Of a DNA stretch of 64,000 nucleotides, positions 40,370-49,989 are shown piece by piece. How positions within the stretch are numbered: position 1 is the stretch's first letter; every line of letters starts with the position of its first letter. Source of the stretch: Acidobacteriota bacterium (GTDB lineage: Bacteria; Acidobacteriota; Holophagae; Holophagales; Holophagaceae); NCBI GenBank assembly GCA_016195985.1, contig JACPYP010000011.1, positions 124,001 to 188,000 of the forward strand, given 5' to 3'. Below the pieces are notes generated by a model. It had not been told where the DNA came from and ran no database searches. It saw only the letters and a program-made list of their open reading frames with translations. The translations under genes and the position numbers were made by a program.

Positions 40370-42172
40370 TCAGGGCTTGGCGGAGGCACGGGCCGCGGCG
40401 GCGGCTTCGGCTCCGGCGATGCGGCCGAAGGTGATGGTCTCGGAAATGGAATTGCCGCCCAGGCGGTTGGCGCCGTGGACGCCGCCGGTCACTTCGCCCG
40501 CGGCGAAGAAGCCGGGGATGGGCTGGCCGTCCTTGGCCATCACTTCGGTGCGGGGGCTGATCTTCAGGCCGCCCATGGTGTAGTGGACGCCGGGCTTTAC
40601 CTCGATGGCGTAGAACTTCGGGGTGGCCAGGGCCCGCGGCAGGTCGGGGCGCTTGAACTCGGCATCGGCCTTGGCCGCCACGGCCTGGTTGTAGCGCTCG
40701 ATGGTGTCCTTCAGGGCCTGGGGCGGCACCTGGATGGCGGCGGCCAGGGCCTCCGGCGTGGCGCCCTCCTTCACCAGCTCCAGATGGAAGTAGCCGTCGA
40801 TCTGCTTGAGGCTCTGCCGCACGCCTTCATCGAAGACCATGAAGGCGCTCTGGCCCGGCTGGGCCAAGGTGGCCTTGGAGGCCGCGTCGCGGGTGGTGAT
40901 CTCGTTGACGAAGCGCTTGCCGTCGCGGTTCACCAGGATGGCGCCGTTGCCGCGGACCGCTTCGGTGATGAGGATGCGGCTGCCCGCGGCGATGCTGGGA
41001 TGGATCTGGATCTGCTCCATGTCCTTGAGCACGCCGCCCGCGGTGGCGCCGAGATCCAGGCCGTCGCCGGTGGCCCCGGGCTGGTTGGAGGAGGTCATGC
41101 CCCGGAAAGCGGGCTGGTAGTGGGCCACGCGATCGGGATTGGCGGAGAAGCCGCCCGCGGCCAGCACCACGGCCTTGGCATCGATGCGGTAGAAGCCCCG
41201 GTGGCGGCCCTGGACCAGGACGCCGGTGATGCGGCCCTGGCGGTTCTCCAGGAGGCGGACCGCCCGGCTGTTCACGCGCACGTCCAGCTTGCGCTTGGCG
41301 GCGTTGGCCCGCAGCACGTCCACGATGTGGGCGCCCACGGCCTTGCCGCCCTGGGGGCGGTGCGTGCGGTCCACGCTGGCGCCGCCCATGCGGCCCACAT
41401 CCGACAGATCGGCGCCCAGCTCCGTCAGGTAGTCCACGGAGGCCGCGGACTGTTCGGCGAGGATCTTCACCAGCGCGGGCTCGTTGAGGTTCTTGCCGCC
41501 GGTCAGGGTGTCCTTGACCATCAGCTCGACGCTGTCCTGGATGCCCTTCTTGGCCTGGAAGCGGGTGGCCGCGGCGTTCATGCCCCCGGCGGCCAGCATG
41601 GAGTTGCCGCCGGTGATGGGCTGTTTCTCGAGCACGACCACCTTCGCGCCCGCGTCGTGGGCCGTGAGCGCGGCCACCATGCCCGCAGCGCCGGAACCGA
41701 TGACCACCACGTCGGCCCTTTCCCGCTGGCGCAGGGCCTCAGGTCGAGGGGGCTTGGGAGCCGCTTGCGCGGTCGCCAGGGAGGTGGAGGGGAAGGGGAT
41801 CTTGAGCTCAAAGCCGTGGCAGTTGGCGCAGTAGACCCGGGAGCCCTGGTGGCCCGAATGGCAGGCGGTGCAGTGGATGTCGCCCAGGTGGGAGACGTGG
41901 GGATTGACGTGTCCCTGGGCCTTGGCCCCCACTTCTTTCAACGTGCCGTGGCAGCGCACGCAGCTCAGGTTCACACCGTCTTCGCTGTCATCCACCTTCA
42001 CCGGCCGGGTCTTGCCATGGCATTCGGCACAGGCGATGCCGTTCTTGGCGTGCTGGCCCGCCAGGAAGGCGTGGCGCTGAGGCGTGGCGGCCTGTGCGAA
42101 AGAGGCTCCGAAGAGCAGGCCCAGGAAACAGCTGATGGCCAAAGGTCGCCGGTGGAATGGAAGAAGGTGCAT
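40370..42172 (-). CDS. fccA: Periplasmic tetraheme flavocytochrome c (fumarate reductase)
   Basis: A 600-residue protein. ATG 42172 follows GGGAG by 6 nt and begins a Sec signal peptide (LAISCFLGLLFGASFAQA). Four c-type heme sites lie in the first 130 residues: CAECH, CVRCH, CTACH and CANCH. The flavoprotein half has VVVIGSGAAGMVAALTAHDA, substrate-site IQIHPS, NEITTRDAAS (catalytic-Arg block), and HGANRLGGNSISETITFGR. This is the Shewanella FccA-like soluble fumarate reductase layout, taking electrons from quinol via CymA-like proteins. A regulator palindrome 33 bp upstream matches that of the lactate operon, so lactate oxidation may be tied to it. Confidence 0.93.
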   Translation of the reverse strand: MHLLPFHRRPLAISCFLGLLFGASFAQAATPQRHAFLAGQHAKNGIACAECHGKTRPVKVDDSEDGVNLSCVRCHGTLKEVGAKAQGHVNPHVSHLGDIHCTACHSGHQGSRVYCANCHGFELKIPFPSTSLATAQAAPKPPRPEALRQRERADVVVIGSGAAGMVAALTAHDAGAKVVVLEKQPITGGNSMLAAGGMNAAATRFQAKKGIQDSVELMVKDTLTGGKNLNEPALVKILAEQSAASVDYLTELGADLSDVGRMGGASVDRTHRPQGGKAVGAHIVDVLRANAAKRKLDVRVNSRAVRLLENRQGRITGVLVQGRHRGFYRIDAKAVVLAAGGFSANPDRVAHYQPAFRGMTSSNQPGATGDGLDLGATAGGVLKDMEQIQIHPSIAAGSRILITEAVRGNGAILVNRDGKRFVNEITTRDAASKATLAQPGQSAFMVFDEGVRQSLKQIDGYFHLELVKEGATPEALAAAIQVPPQALKDTIERYNQAVAAKADAEFKRPDLPRALATPKFYAIEVKPGVHYTMGGLKISPRTEVMAKDGQPIPGFFAAGEVTGGVHGANRLGGNSISETITFGRIAGAEAAAAARASAKP

Positions 42173-42204
42173 GAAGACTCCCGAATGACTGGGGTGCGGA
42201 CTGG

Positions 42205-42215
42205 TGGTCTGACCA
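42205..42215. promoter_or_regulatory. Palindromic operator TGGTCTGACCA before fccA
   Basis: Perfect 11-bp palindrome with a 3-bp centre, in the gap between lutC and fccA, 33 bp before the fccA start. It is the reverse complement of the site at 49990-50000. TGGT-N3-ACCA is the form of FadR-family (GntR) operators. The AT-rich stretch at 42250-42280 is probably the promoter. Confidence 0.65.
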
Positions 42216-42306
42216 CACACCTAAGGATGCTCCCGCCCTGGGGCCGGGCTCAACAAATACTTTATCTTTAAGTCTTTAATGCTGGAATGTCTACGCCTGG
42301 GCCCCT

Positions 42307-43029
42307 TCAGGCCAATTCCAGGTCATCCACCAGGATCACGATGAGCCGCTTGGGGCCGTGGACGCCATAGGCCAGGGTCTGCTCGATGTCCGCGGTCTTG
42401 CTGGGGCCCGAGATCATCAGGGCGTTGGGCGGCAGGCGTCGACCCCAGCCCAGGGCCTTCACGGCGGACCAGAAGCTGTCCTGGATGGTGGAGGCCCGCA
42501 GGAGGGCGAGATGGATGGGCGGCACCAGGGACATGAGCCGGGGCTCGGCGGCATCGGGCATGAGCAGCAGGCCTCCGGTCTCGGCCACGCCGCCCACGGT
42601 GCCGGTGAAACCGGCGTCCACGCCATTGAAGAGCTCGTCCTTGAAGGCCTCCACGGGACGGTCGTAGGGCATGAGCTGGGTCCCGCCAGCGCCCTGACCG
42701 GCGCCCCGGTCAGCGGCCCAGTCGGCGGCCAGGCGGGCGCCCGCTTCGCTGCCGGGGCCATAGAGCAGGTTCTTCAGGCCTTCCCGGTCGCAGAAGGCCC
42801 GCGCCACGGCGGTCCAATTTCCTGGGGTGGCTTCGAGGAATTCGGTGTGGACGGCCTCCATGCCCTTGCGCAGGCGTTCCATGCGCTCCCGGGCGGGCCA
42901 TTGGCGCCGCTCCAGCACGGTGACATCGAGCGGGGGCAGGGGACCGCCGCCCCCGGCGGCCCTCAGACGGCTGAGGATGGCGGCCCGGGCGCTAGAAGAG
43001 GCGGCGGAGGAGGTGGTGGCGTCAGTCAT
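42307..43029 (-). CDS. lutC: Lactate utilization protein C (LUD domain)
   Basis: A 240-residue LutC/LldG protein, with an LUD domain over residues 70-240: FTGTVGGVAETGGLLLMPDA, LVPPIHLALL and ALMISGPSKTADIEQTLAYG followed by VHGPKRLIVILVDD. In Bacillus and Shewanella the LutABC complex oxidises L-lactate to pyruvate in the cytoplasm. Its ATG overlaps the lutB 3' end by 8 bp. It is the last gene of the lactate operon. Confidence 0.93.
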   Translation of the reverse strand: MTDATTSSAASSSARAAILSRLRAAGGGGPLPPLDVTVLERRQWPARERMERLRKGMEAVHTEFLEATPGNWTAVARAFCDREGLKNLLYGPGSEAGARLAADWAADRGAGQGAGGTQLMPYDRPVEAFKDELFNGVDAGFTGTVGGVAETGGLLLMPDAAEPRLMSLVPPIHLALLRASTIQDSFWSAVKALGWGRRLPPNALMISGPSKTADIEQTLAYGVHGPKRLIVILVDDLELA

Positions 43030-44467
43030 GGCGGGTTCCCCCGGATTGGGCTTCGGACCGCATGCGCTCCTGCAGCGAGCGGCGGGCCGGGACGGGTTTG
43101 GTGCGGGTGCGGGTCCAGTTCTGGATGAGCGGAGCCCCGGCGGGCAGGGCCTTCCCGAAGCGCGTGGCGAACCAGGCCGCCAGGCGGTACAGCCGGGGCC
43201 GCTTGAGCAGGCCGGCCCAGAGGCGCCAGGCCCAATCCTCGGTGCGGGTGCGGCCGGTGCCCTTGCCCGCGACCTGCGATCCCGCATCGGTATGGGTGGC
43301 TTCCCGGCGCAGGCGGACGAGGATTTCGGGGATGGGGATTTCCACGGGGCAGACTTCGCCGCAGGCGCCGCAGAGGCTGGAGCCGTGGATGAGGTCGTGG
43401 CGCACACCCACGCCCTCCATCTGGGGCGTGAGGATCTTGCCGATGGGGCCGGGGTAGACGGCCTCGTAGGCGTGGCCGCCCACGCGGGTGTAGACCGGGC
43501 AGTGGTTCATGCAGGCGCCGCAGCGGATGCAGCGCAGGGTGGCGCGCAGCTGGGGATCGGCGTAGATGCGGGAGCGTCCGTTGTCCAGGATGACCAAGTG
43601 CACATCCTGGGGGCCGTCCTTCTCGCCGGTGCCGCGGGGGCCCGTGATGAGGTTGAAGTAGGTGCTGACCGCCTGGCCCGTGGCCGAACGGGTGAGGATG
43701 GCGTAGAGGGGGGCCACGTCCTCAAGCCGGGCCACCACCTTCTCCAGCCCCATGACGGCGATGTGGAGGGGCGGCACGTGGGTGCTCATGCGCCCGTTGC
43801 CTTCGTTCTCCACCAGACAGAGGGTGCCCGTTTCGGCCACGGCGAAGTTCACGCCGGAGAGACCGGCATCGGCATCCAGGAATTTCTGGCGCAGCACCTT
43901 GCGGGCCATGGCGGTGAGTTCGTCCACGTCCTCGGTGTACTTCGCGTCCTTGATCTTCTGGCTGAACTGCCGGGCGATCTGGTCTTTGTTCTTGTGGATG
44001 GCCGGCATGATGATGTGGCTGGGCGTTTCGCCGTCCAGCTGGATGATGTACTCGCCGAGATCCGATTCCAGGGCCTCGATGCCGTGCTGCTCCAGGAAGG
44101 CGTTGAGGTGCATCTCCTCCGAGACCATGCTCTTGCCCTTGACCAGGGTCTTGGCACCCTTGGACTGGAGGATGCCCAGGATCAGCTCGTTGGCCTCCTC
44201 GCAGGTCTCCGCCCAGTGCACGCGGATGCCGTTCTTCGTGCAGTTGGCCTCGAACTGCTCGAGGAGGTCCGGCAGGTTCAGCAGGCTCCGGGAGCGGATC
44301 GCGGTGCTGAGGTCGCGCAGGTCCTGGAGATCCGCCGGGTCCGGAAACTGGGCCTTGCGCTTGGCCATGAGGCCGTCCATGGCCCGGCGGAAATTGGCCC
44401 GGAGCTGGGGATCCAGCAGGGCCTTGGCGGCGCTGTCCCGGAAGTGGACTTCAAGCTCAGCGTGCAT
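43022..44467 (-). CDS. lutB: Lactate utilization Fe-S protein B
   Basis: A 481-residue LutB/LldF protein: an LUD-type domain (about 60-300, LVKGKSMVSEEMHLNAFLEQ, VAETGTLCLVENEGNGRMST) then two 4Fe-4S sites, CIRCGACMNHCPVY and CGACGEVCPVEIPIPEIL. The C-terminal 90 residues are helical and basic. Electrons from lactate pass through these clusters. Its start overlaps the lutA 3' end by 11 bp. Confidence 0.95.
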   Translation of the reverse strand: MHAELEVHFRDSAAKALLDPQLRANFRRAMDGLMAKRKAQFPDPADLQDLRDLSTAIRSRSLLNLPDLLEQFEANCTKNGIRVHWAETCEEANELILGILQSKGAKTLVKGKSMVSEEMHLNAFLEQHGIEALESDLGEYIIQLDGETPSHIIMPAIHKNKDQIARQFSQKIKDAKYTEDVDELTAMARKVLRQKFLDADAGLSGVNFAVAETGTLCLVENEGNGRMSTHVPPLHIAVMGLEKVVARLEDVAPLYAILTRSATGQAVSTYFNLITGPRGTGEKDGPQDVHLVILDNGRSRIYADPQLRATLRCIRCGACMNHCPVYTRVGGHAYEAVYPGPIGKILTPQMEGVGVRHDLIHGSSLCGACGEVCPVEIPIPEILVRLRREATHTDAGSQVAGKGTGRTRTEDWAWRLWAGLLKRPRLYRLAAWFATRFGKALPAGAPLIQNWTRTRTKPVPARRSLQERMRSEAQSGGTRHD

Positions 44468-45203
44468 GGGTGCGCTCCCAGAGGAACTCGGCGATGTGCT
44501 GCACCTTCAGGGCGCTGCCCTTGGCTTCGAGGGTGCCGTTCACGTTCATCAGACAGCCGCCGTCCGTGGACAGCAGAACCGAGGCCCCGGTGGCCTCGGC
44601 ATCCGCGGCCTTGTCGCAGGACATGGCCCCGCTGATTTCCGGCTGGCGCACCGAGAAGGTGCCCCCGAACCCGCAGCACTCGTGCGTGCGCGCCAGGGGC
44701 GCCAGTTCGACGTTGGCCAGCTGGCCGATGAGGGACTGGGGCTCGCCCTTCAGGCCCAGGTCGCGCACCGCATGGCAGGAGCTGTGCCAGGTGACTTTTA
44801 CGGGCTCGCCGAGATCCGTGAGCTTCACGCCCAGAACCTGGACGAGGAACTGCGTCAGCTCGTAGACCCTGCCGCTGAAGGCGCGGACCTGCGCCTCGTC
44901 GGGCTGGCCGTGGAAGAGTTCAGGGTAGTGCACCTTCATCATGCCGGCGCAGCTGCCCGAGGGCAGGATCACGGGCAGATCCTCCGGGAACAGGGCGACC
45001 TGGGTGCGGGCCACGTCCCGGGCCTCCTCCCAGTAGCCGCAGTTGTAGGCGGGCTGGCCGCAGCAGGTCTGCCCCTGGGGGAAGACGACTTCGACGCCGG
45101 CGGCCCGCAGGAGCTGGATGCCGGCCATGCCTGCATCGGGGAAGAACAGGTCCACCAGGCAGGTGCCGTAGAAGTAGACCTTCTTGGGCTTGGAACCGTT
45201 CAC
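44457..45203 (-). CDS. lutA: Lactate utilization CCG-domain protein A
   Basis: A 248-residue LutA/LldE protein with two cysteine-rich CCG domains: FYGTCLVDLFFPD, QTCCGQPAYNCGY and, in the second half, HSSCHAVRDLGL, HECCGFGGTFSVRQPEIS. GTG 45203 overlaps the dehydrogenase stop (GTGA). An upstream in-frame extension to 45506 is inside the dehydrogenase gene and reads as non-coding, so it was not used. Part of the LutABC complex. Confidence 0.94.
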   Translation of the reverse strand: MNGSKPKKVYFYGTCLVDLFFPDAGMAGIQLLRAAGVEVVFPQGQTCCGQPAYNCGYWEEARDVARTQVALFPEDLPVILPSGSCAGMMKVHYPELFHGQPDEAQVRAFSGRVYELTQFLVQVLGVKLTDLGEPVKVTWHSSCHAVRDLGLKGEPQSLIGQLANVELAPLARTHECCGFGGTFSVRQPEISGAMSCDKAADAEATGASVLLSTDGGCLMNVNGTLEAKGSALKVQHIAEFLWERTHAR

Positions 45204-48052
45204 TTGGAGGCCTCCGGGCGGGTGGCGGATTCGAGCAGGTAGAGGAAGCTGCGGTAGACCGAGCCCGTGGAGCGGGTCATGCCCACCTCGCAGGTGCGGC
45301 TGCTGGCGTAGTGGCCGTCGAAGGTCCGGCTCTTGACTTCCTTGGCCTCGTGCTTGGTGGCCGAGGCCGTCAGCTCCGCGTGGGTGAAGCCCCGGTCGCC
45401 GGCGAAGCCGCAGCAGCCCGCGTCGCGCGGCACCACCACGGTGTCGGCGCAGGCCTTGGCGACGCCTTCCAGCTTGGGCAGCAGGTTCATCTTGGTGAGG
45501 GAACAAACCGGATGGAGCGCCACGGAGTTCACCTTTCGGCTGACCTTCAGGCGGGGCAGAAGCACATCATAGGCGAAGGCGGTGCTATCGAGGATCTTCA
45601 GCTGGTCGAATTTCACCTGGTTCTCGGGGCTCAGGTAATTCCGGCTGGTGACCACGCCGTAGGTGCAGGGGCTGGTGTCCATGACGATGGACAGCCGGCC
45701 GCCGTCGCTCCATTCCCAGAACTTCTCGATGGCCCGGTTCACGGTGAACGCGTGGGCCAGGTCGAAGCCCTTGGAGGAGAAGGGCACGCCGCAGCAGGTG
45801 CCCTCCACGTCGAGGGGGATGTGCACGGGGACGCCCGCCCGCTCGGCTAGCTTGACCAGGGCTTCCACCAGGCTCAGCTCCTCGGGTTCGCCAGGCAGGT
45901 GGCCCATCATGCGGGAGATGCATGCGGGGAAGTAGATGGCCTGGGCCTTCTCCCTGGACGTGACGGGCAGGGGGGCCTTGGCGGCCTTGGGCATTTCAGG
46001 GCTCCACTGGTGGGAGGCGCCGAAGGCCTTCATGATCCGCGTGATGAAGGGCATGGCCTTGGAGCCGAAGAGGCTCTGCACCAGGTGCCCCGAGCGCAGG
46101 GCCACGCGCATGACCGGCTCCACTGTGGCGAAGTTGCGGGCCACGGACAGGGCGATCTTCTGGGCGCGGCGGCTGTGGCTGGCCTTGCGGAAGCGCTTGG
46201 TGAGCTGGCCGGTGTCGATGCTGACGGGGCAGGCCGTGGCGCAGAGGCCGTCGGCAGCGCAGGTCTCCACAGCCATGTAGTTGAAGGATTGCTGCAGGGA
46301 GGCGAGCAGGGCGGGGTTCTCGCGGTTGCCCTCCAGGCGGGCCATTTCGCGGCGCACGACGATGCGCTGGCGGGGCGTGAGGGTCAGCTCGCGGCTGGGG
46401 CACTTGGGTTCGCAGTAGCCGCACTCGATGCACTTGTCGACTTCCTCTTCCACGCCGGGCATGGGCTTGAGGTCCGCCAGATAGCACTTGGGATCGGCGT
46501 TGAGGATCACGCCGGGATTGAGCAGGCGCAGGGGATCCACCAGATCCTTGAGCTGCTCCATGACGGCCTTGGCCTCGGGGCCCCATTCGGCCTCCACGAA
46601 GGGCGCCATGTTGCGGCCCGTCCCGTGCTCGGCCTTGAGGGCGCCGTCGTATTTCTTCACCACCAGCTCCACCACGTCGTCGATGAAGCGCGCGTAGCGG
46701 TCCACGGCGGTCTGATCGTTGAAGGACTGGGTGATGACGAAGTGCAGGTTGCCGTCCTTGGCGTGGCCGAAAATGATGGCCTCGTCGTAGCCGTGCTTGG
46801 CGAAGAGCTTGGTGAGATCCACCGCGGCATCCGCCAGTTTGTCGATGGGGAAGGCCACGTCCTCGATGAGCACCGTGGTCCCGCGCTTCCGCACGGCGCC
46901 CACCGAGGGGAAGGTGCCCGAGCGGATCTTCCAGAAGAGGGCCTGCTCCACGGGATCGTGGGTGAAGCGGGCGGGCTCCAGCAGGCTGAGGCCGGCGGTG
47001 GTGGCCAGGGCCGTGCGCTCCAGCTCGGCGCGGACGGATTCATCGCGGCCGTGGAATTCCACCAGCAGGGCCGCCGCCCCTTCGGGCAGGGTCTTGATGC
47101 TGGGGGGGATGCCGGGCTGGTTCTCCACCGATTTGAGCGAGGCCCGGTCCAGCAGCTCCAGCGCCGCGGCGCCCGCGTCGCGCAGGGGCACGATGGCGGC
47201 GCAGGCCGCGTGGAGGTCCGGGAACAGCAGGAAGGCCGTCACCTTCACGGGCAGGTCGGGCACGGATTTCAGCACGGCTTCAGCGATGAAGGCCAGGGTG
47301 CCCTCGGAACCCACCAGCAGGTTGCGGAAGATGTCGACGGGCCGGTCGAAATCGATGAAGGCATTGAGCGAATATCCGGTGGTGTTCTTCATGCGGTACT
47401 TGGCCCGGATGCGCTCCGCCAGGGCGGGATTGGCCAGGAGATCCGCCTTCAGCTTCAGCAGCCCGGCGCTCAGGGCAGGCTCCAAGGCCCGGAATTGCTC
47501 GTCGGCGTTGGGCGAGGCCGTGTCGATGACGGTGCCCGAAGGCAGCACGAAGGTCAGCGACTCCAGGGTGTGGTAGGCGTTCTGGGTGACGCCGCAGCAC
47601 ATGCCGCTGGAATTGTTGGACAGGATGCCGCCCACGGTGCAGGTGTTGATGGAGGCGGGATCAGGGCCCATCTTGGCCTTGAAGGCCTTCAGCGCGTAAT
47701 TGACATGGGCGCCGATGACACCGGGCTGCACCCTCACCTTGGCCCCGCCCTCCAGCACCTGGATGCCGCGCCAGTGGCGGGCCACTTCCACGAGGATGCC
47801 GTCGGAGACGGACTGGCCCGACAGGCTGGTGCCCGCGGCCCGGAAGGTCATGGGGATCTTCTCCGCATGGCTCAGGCGGAAGAGCCCACGCACATCCTCG
47901 ACGCTGCCCGCGAAGGCCACCGCCTTGGGGATGAGCCGGTAGAAGCTGGCGTCCGAGGCGAAGGCGATGAGATCCACCGGGCGGTCGAGCACCCGGTCCG
48001 GGCCCAGGATGGCGGCGATGGAATCCCTCAGGGAGGCAGTGGCGGTGGTCAT
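45200..48052 (-). CDS. dld: FAD/Fe-S D-lactate dehydrogenase (Dld-II type)
   Basis: A 950-residue fusion. The FAD_binding_4 domain (about 35-270) has PMTFRAAGTSLSGQSVSDGI and GPDPASINTCTVGGILSNNS; an FAD-oxidase C-domain follows with HAKDGNLHFVI and EHGTGRNMAPFV. Two Fe-S motifs are CIECGYCEPKCPSR and CAADGLCATACPV. A CCG region is at the C-terminus (GTCCGVPFSSKGF, AGCCGFAGDRGF). It matches the Shewanella respiratory D-lactate dehydrogenase next to lldEFG. With LutABC the cell can use both lactate isomers. Confidence 0.94.
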   Translation of the reverse strand: MTTATASLRDSIAAILGPDRVLDRPVDLIAFASDASFYRLIPKAVAFAGSVEDVRGLFRLSHAEKIPMTFRAAGTSLSGQSVSDGILVEVARHWRGIQVLEGGAKVRVQPGVIGAHVNYALKAFKAKMGPDPASINTCTVGGILSNNSSGMCCGVTQNAYHTLESLTFVLPSGTVIDTASPNADEQFRALEPALSAGLLKLKADLLANPALAERIRAKYRMKNTTGYSLNAFIDFDRPVDIFRNLLVGSEGTLAFIAEAVLKSVPDLPVKVTAFLLFPDLHAACAAIVPLRDAGAAALELLDRASLKSVENQPGIPPSIKTLPEGAAALLVEFHGRDESVRAELERTALATTAGLSLLEPARFTHDPVEQALFWKIRSGTFPSVGAVRKRGTTVLIEDVAFPIDKLADAAVDLTKLFAKHGYDEAIIFGHAKDGNLHFVITQSFNDQTAVDRYARFIDDVVELVVKKYDGALKAEHGTGRNMAPFVEAEWGPEAKAVMEQLKDLVDPLRLLNPGVILNADPKCYLADLKPMPGVEEEVDKCIECGYCEPKCPSRELTLTPRQRIVVRREMARLEGNRENPALLASLQQSFNYMAVETCAADGLCATACPVSIDTGQLTKRFRKASHSRRAQKIALSVARNFATVEPVMRVALRSGHLVQSLFGSKAMPFITRIMKAFGASHQWSPEMPKAAKAPLPVTSREKAQAIYFPACISRMMGHLPGEPEELSLVEALVKLAERAGVPVHIPLDVEGTCCGVPFSSKGFDLAHAFTVNRAIEKFWEWSDGGRLSIVMDTSPCTYGVVTSRNYLSPENQVKFDQLKILDSTAFAYDVLLPRLKVSRKVNSVALHPVCSLTKMNLLPKLEGVAKACADTVVVPRDAGCCGFAGDRGFTHAELTASATKHEAKEVKSRTFDGHYASSRTCEVGMTRSTGSVYRSFLYLLESATRPEASK

Positions 48053-48089
48053 GAGAAACGTCCTCTAAAAACTTGGTGTTCGCTGGAGT

Positions 48090-48120
48090 TTCCCGCCGGC
48101 AAAGGGCCCGCCGGCGGGAA
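48090..48120. repeat. Intercistronic hairpin between lldP and dld
   Basis: Perfect 11-bp arms TTCCCGCCGGC/GCCGGCGGGAA with a 9-nt loop in the 110-bp gap. No T-tract follows on the minus strand, so it is more likely to affect mRNA stability or partial read-through than to end transcription. Confidence 0.55.
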
Positions 48121-48162
48121 GGGGCCTGAGGTCAGAACGGCCGGACCAAACGTGTGTCCGGC

Positions 48163-49908
48163 CTAGTGTCCGGGCGCCGGAGCGGACGGAACCGCAGGGC
48201 TGGCGCCGGCTTCCGCCGCGGCGGGAGCCTCCGGGGGCAGGATGGGCATCCAGCCGGGCGCGATCTTCGCGAAGAACACGATCACCAGGCCCACCAGCGC
48301 GGCCAGCACGATGCTGTGCAGGAAGACGTAGCGCAGGATGTTGCCTTCCTGGCCCTGCTGTTCCGTGGCCACGGAGGCCACCACGATGCTCTGGGCGTCG
48401 ATCATCTTGCCCATGACGCCGCCGGAGGAATTCGCCGCCGCCGTGAGGATGGGGTTGAGACCCAGCTGGGTGGCGGTGATCTTCTGCAGGCCGCCGAACA
48501 GCACGTTGGCGGAGGTGTCGCTGCCGGTCAGGGCCACGCCCAGCCAGCCCAGCATGGCGCTGAAGAAGGGGAAGACGGCGCCGGTGGCGGCGAAGGCCAG
48601 GCCCACGGTGGCGTCGAGCCCCGAGGACTTGGTGGTGAATCCGAGGGCGAGCATGGCCATGATCGTCAGGAGGGAGATCTTCACGCGCTTGAGGGTTCCC
48701 CAGAAGATCTTGGCCAGATCGCCGAGGCCGAAGCCCAGGAACAGGCCGCCCAGGACGCCGGCCAGCAGCAGGCTGGTGCCCGTGGCGGACAGCCAGTTCA
48801 CGGTGTAGGTGGCGGCTTCCACCGTAGGCTTGGCGACGACCGGGGGCGCCTTGACGACCATCTTGTGGAGCATGGGAACGTCGTAGTTCTTGACGGTGTA
48901 GCCCATCAGGACGTTCGGGCTGGCCTTGGTGCCGCCGTTGAGGGCGGTCTTCACCTGGGGGATGCCCCAGGCGAACACGAACACGGAGAGGATGATCCAG
49001 GGCATCCAGGCGCGGAAGATCTTCTTGGTGCCGTGATCGGGGATGGCGTCGGCGGCCTTGCCGCGCTCATGCTCGAAGCGCCAGGTGGTCTTGGGCTGCC
49101 AGAACTTGAGCAGGACCACCAGGCAGATCATGGAGAAGATGGAGCTGGCGATGCTCACCACCCAGGGGCCGTGATGGTTGCTGACCAGGTACTGGGCCAG
49201 GCCGAAGCTGACGCCCGAAACGAGGCAGGCGGGCCAGATTTCCATCATGGCCTTGCGGCCCGCCATCACCCAGATGATCCAGAAGGGAACGATGAGGCAG
49301 AAGGGGGTGAGGATGCGGCCCACGGCGGCGCTCAGGGGCCCGAGGGGCAGCCCGGTCACGGCGGCCAGCACCACCACGGGGGTGCCGAGGGCGCCGAAGG
49401 CCACGGGAGCGGTGTTTCCGATGAGCGCCAGTCCGGCGGCCTTCAGGGGATCGAAGCCCAAGCCGATCAGCATGGCCGCGGAAATCGCCACCGGCGTGCC
49501 GAATCCGGCGGCCCCCTCGATGAAGGCGCCGAAGCAGAACGCGATCATCAGGGCCTGGATGCGGCGGTCCTCGGCCAGGCCGGCGATGGAATGTTTCACG
49601 ATTTCGAAGTCGCCTGATTTCGCCGAGATGTCGTAGACGAAAATCGCGTTCAGGACGATCCAGCCGATGGGCAGGAGGCCGTAGAGGGCCCCATTGACCG
49701 CGGCCATGCCGGCCATGGAGGCGGGCATGTGGTAGACCAGAATGGCCACCACCAGGGCCGTGATCAGGCCGAGAAGGGCAGCGATATGGGCCTTGACGTG
49801 CATGAAGGCCAACAGGCCCAGCAGGACGACCACGGGCAGGGCGGCCACCAGCGCTGATAGGAAGATGTTCCCCATGACAGGGGAATAGACTTGGGTCCAG
49901 GGGGTCAT
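48163..49908 (-). CDS. lldP: L-lactate permease
   Basis: A 581-residue LctP-family transporter with about 13 membrane helices. Family sequences include FCFGAFIEGAAGFGTPVAIS, GNTAPVAFGALGTPV, LTGSDTSANVLFGGLQ and ANSSGGVMGKMIDAQSIVVA. It imports lactate (and glycolate in relatives) with protons. ATG 49908 follows AAGGAGG. It is the first gene of the lldP-dld-lutA-lutB-lutC operon; the divergent regulator gene lies 170 bp away. The C-terminal 30 residues are a Pro/Ala-rich tail. Confidence 0.95.
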   Translation of the reverse strand: MTPWTQVYSPVMGNIFLSALVAALPVVVLLGLLAFMHVKAHIAALLGLITALVVAILVYHMPASMAGMAAVNGALYGLLPIGWIVLNAIFVYDISAKSGDFEIVKHSIAGLAEDRRIQALMIAFCFGAFIEGAAGFGTPVAISAAMLIGLGFDPLKAAGLALIGNTAPVAFGALGTPVVVLAAVTGLPLGPLSAAVGRILTPFCLIVPFWIIWVMAGRKAMMEIWPACLVSGVSFGLAQYLVSNHHGPWVVSIASSIFSMICLVVLLKFWQPKTTWRFEHERGKAADAIPDHGTKKIFRAWMPWIILSVFVFAWGIPQVKTALNGGTKASPNVLMGYTVKNYDVPMLHKMVVKAPPVVAKPTVEAATYTVNWLSATGTSLLLAGVLGGLFLGFGLGDLAKIFWGTLKRVKISLLTIMAMLALGFTTKSSGLDATVGLAFAATGAVFPFFSAMLGWLGVALTGSDTSANVLFGGLQKITATQLGLNPILTAAANSSGGVMGKMIDAQSIVVASVATEQQGQEGNILRYVFLHSIVLAALVGLVIVFFAKIAPGWMPILPPEAPAAAEAGASPAVPSAPAPGH

Positions 49909-49989
49909 GCAGCCTCCTTGAAGGGGTAGGTGATAAACGACGGGCAGGGATTTTTAAAAGAGCTTGGGCGAAGGTTACAATGGGTCTAG

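Noticed and set aside
40475-42271. 598-codon plus-strand ORF opposite the flavocytochrome gene
   Set aside because: Antisense shadow; the four CxxCH heme motifs and flavin motifs are on the minus strand.
44457-45506. Longer LutA start at 45506
   Set aside because: The extra 101 residues are Arg/Gly/Pro-rich shadow of the dehydrogenase; the GTG at 45203 with a GTGA overlap begins the family sequence.
45899-48166. 755-codon plus-strand ORF opposite the D-lactate dehydrogenase
   Set aside because: Composition is Gly/His/Val/Glu-rich with no motif, the usual antisense shadow of a GC-rich gene; the minus-strand frame carries FAD and Fe-S motifs throughout.
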